Source of the DNA: Fasciola hepatica
Lineage: Eukaryota > Platyhelminthes > Trematoda > Plagiorchiida > Fasciolidae
Direction of reading: 5' to 3'
DNA: 64,000 bases
NCBI GenBank assembly: GCA_948099385.1
Contig: CANUEZ040000204.1
Coordinates: 62,001-126,000 of the forward strand
A program made the translations under genes and the position numbers. Positions 63,701 through 64,000 of this stretch are shown here, piece after piece. Every line of letters begins with the position of its first letter. The first letter of the stretch is position 1. Below the pieces are notes generated by a model. That model searched no databases and had not been told where the DNA came from. It saw only the letters and a list, made by a program, of their open reading frames with translations.

Positions 63701-64000
63701 CAATTTGAAAGCCGAAGCCAGTTTGGGGAGTGTGTTATATCATGTAGTGTAGATGTTGAACAAAGCGTTCAGAGCCATATCGGATAGCCTTGTGGTTCGG
63801 GTGTTCTATTGACAATCGTTCACCCCAACCCTTGTACGTGTCCCCGTGTGGACTCGGTCCATTTGCAATGCTCATGATTCCCTTAGGGGATCAAACAGCT
63901 GTACAGTGCTTCCAGAATTTTCAATGGTCAGTTCAGTGTTCAAGCTGCATGGAGAATCATATTATACAAATCTACTCTGCTACTGCTCAATTGCATTGTA
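60782..64000 (+). repeat. Weakly ordered terminal block, array continues past the window
   Basis: Unit starts: 60782, 61205, 61628, 62051, 62473, 62895, 63318, 63741 (partial, 260 bp). Unit 61628 is divergent at 61760-61830 (CTCACGATTCC, GCTGCACAGTGCTTGC, GATCATTTTGG) and has its own linker (TTATTGAAATTAAAGG). Unit 62051 has an A+T-rich linker like that near 10855, and 62473 begins CATGATTATC. The array shows no sign of ending. Confidence 0.8.

Larger units (their letters stand above)
1..64000 (+). repeat. Tandem satellite array, 423 bp unit, about 151.6 copies
   Basis: The same 423 bp unit repeats head-to-tail from the first to the last base. Taking CATG before TAGTGTATATG as the unit start, starts run 1, 417, 840, 1263, 1685 and so on to 63741; 113 of 151 complete units are exactly 423 bp. 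Other lengths: 416 (start 1), 324 (16909), 418 (43870), 420 (17655, 40490), 421 (38800, 52322, 53591), 425 (23573, 23998), and otherwise 422 or 424. No inversion, transposon or unique DNA interrupts it, and neither end of the array is inside the window. Neighbouring units differ by a few substitutions each. Long homogeneous arrays of this kind are known from eukaryotic heterochromatin; chromosome location and organism are inference. I do not recognise the family. The strand is arbitrary. Confidence 0.98.

Noticed and set aside
1..64000. CRISPR array or prokaryotic repeat system
   Set aside because: The whole 423 bp is repeated with no unique spacers, and there are no cas genes or any other genes.
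1..64000. Transposable element or LTR array
   Set aside because: No reverse transcriptase, integrase or transposase frames, no terminal repeats and no target-site duplications; units abut directly.
1..64000. Ribosomal RNA gene spacer repeats
   Set aside because: No rRNA segment appears anywhere in 64 kb, and the array does not alternate with any conserved gene.

Overview
The whole 64 kb window is one uninterrupted head-to-tail satellite DNA array. I see no gene, RNA gene, mobile element, CRISPR array or unique flanking sequence on either strand. The repeat unit is 423 bp. With each unit starting at the CATG that precedes TAGTGTATATG, the window holds 151 units plus a last partial one from 63741. 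All lie in one orientation with no visible inversion or insertion of foreign DNA. Of the 151 units, 113 are exactly 423 bp. The other 38 differ by 1 to 7 bp, except one of 324 bp that lost 99 bp.

An array this long with so few units of odd length points to a eukaryotic heterochromatic block (centromeric, pericentromeric, subtelomeric, or on a sex or B chromosome). I do not recognise the family and cannot name the organism.

Layout: the array is a mosaic of local higher-order repeats (HORs) whose multiplicity changes along the window. 1-12179: loose pentamer phasing with several alternative linkers. 12180-16407: a near-perfect 2114 bp five-unit block in two tandem copies. 16408-18497: irregular, with the 324 bp unit. 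18498-23997: a second, different pentamer family (two full copies and a shortened third). 23998-25269: a divergent patch with units of 423-425 bp and GCGAAA iterations. 25693-28230: dimers of 846 bp. 28231-39643: weakly ordered, with returning pentamer-family members, alternative linkers and divergent spots at 37.4-37.6 and 38.8-39.2 kb. 39644-45556: tetramers of about 1687-1692 bp. 45557-48940: near-consensus units. 48941-51898: trimers of 1268 bp. 52322-54858: trimers of 1269 bp with another signature. 54859-64000: mixed two-, three- and six-unit spacings, then weakly ordered units.

Each unit combines a strongly conserved part (about positions 45-150, containing several short dyads) with a variable linker (about 270-315), then a 9 bp-stem hairpin whose main variation lies in the loop. 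Because 423 is divisible by 3, the same 60-96 codon open frames recur in every unit. They are closed by conserved stops and look like by-products of the satellite, not proteins. Nothing here supports a protein-coding system. What deserves a second look is the structure and turnover of the satellite.
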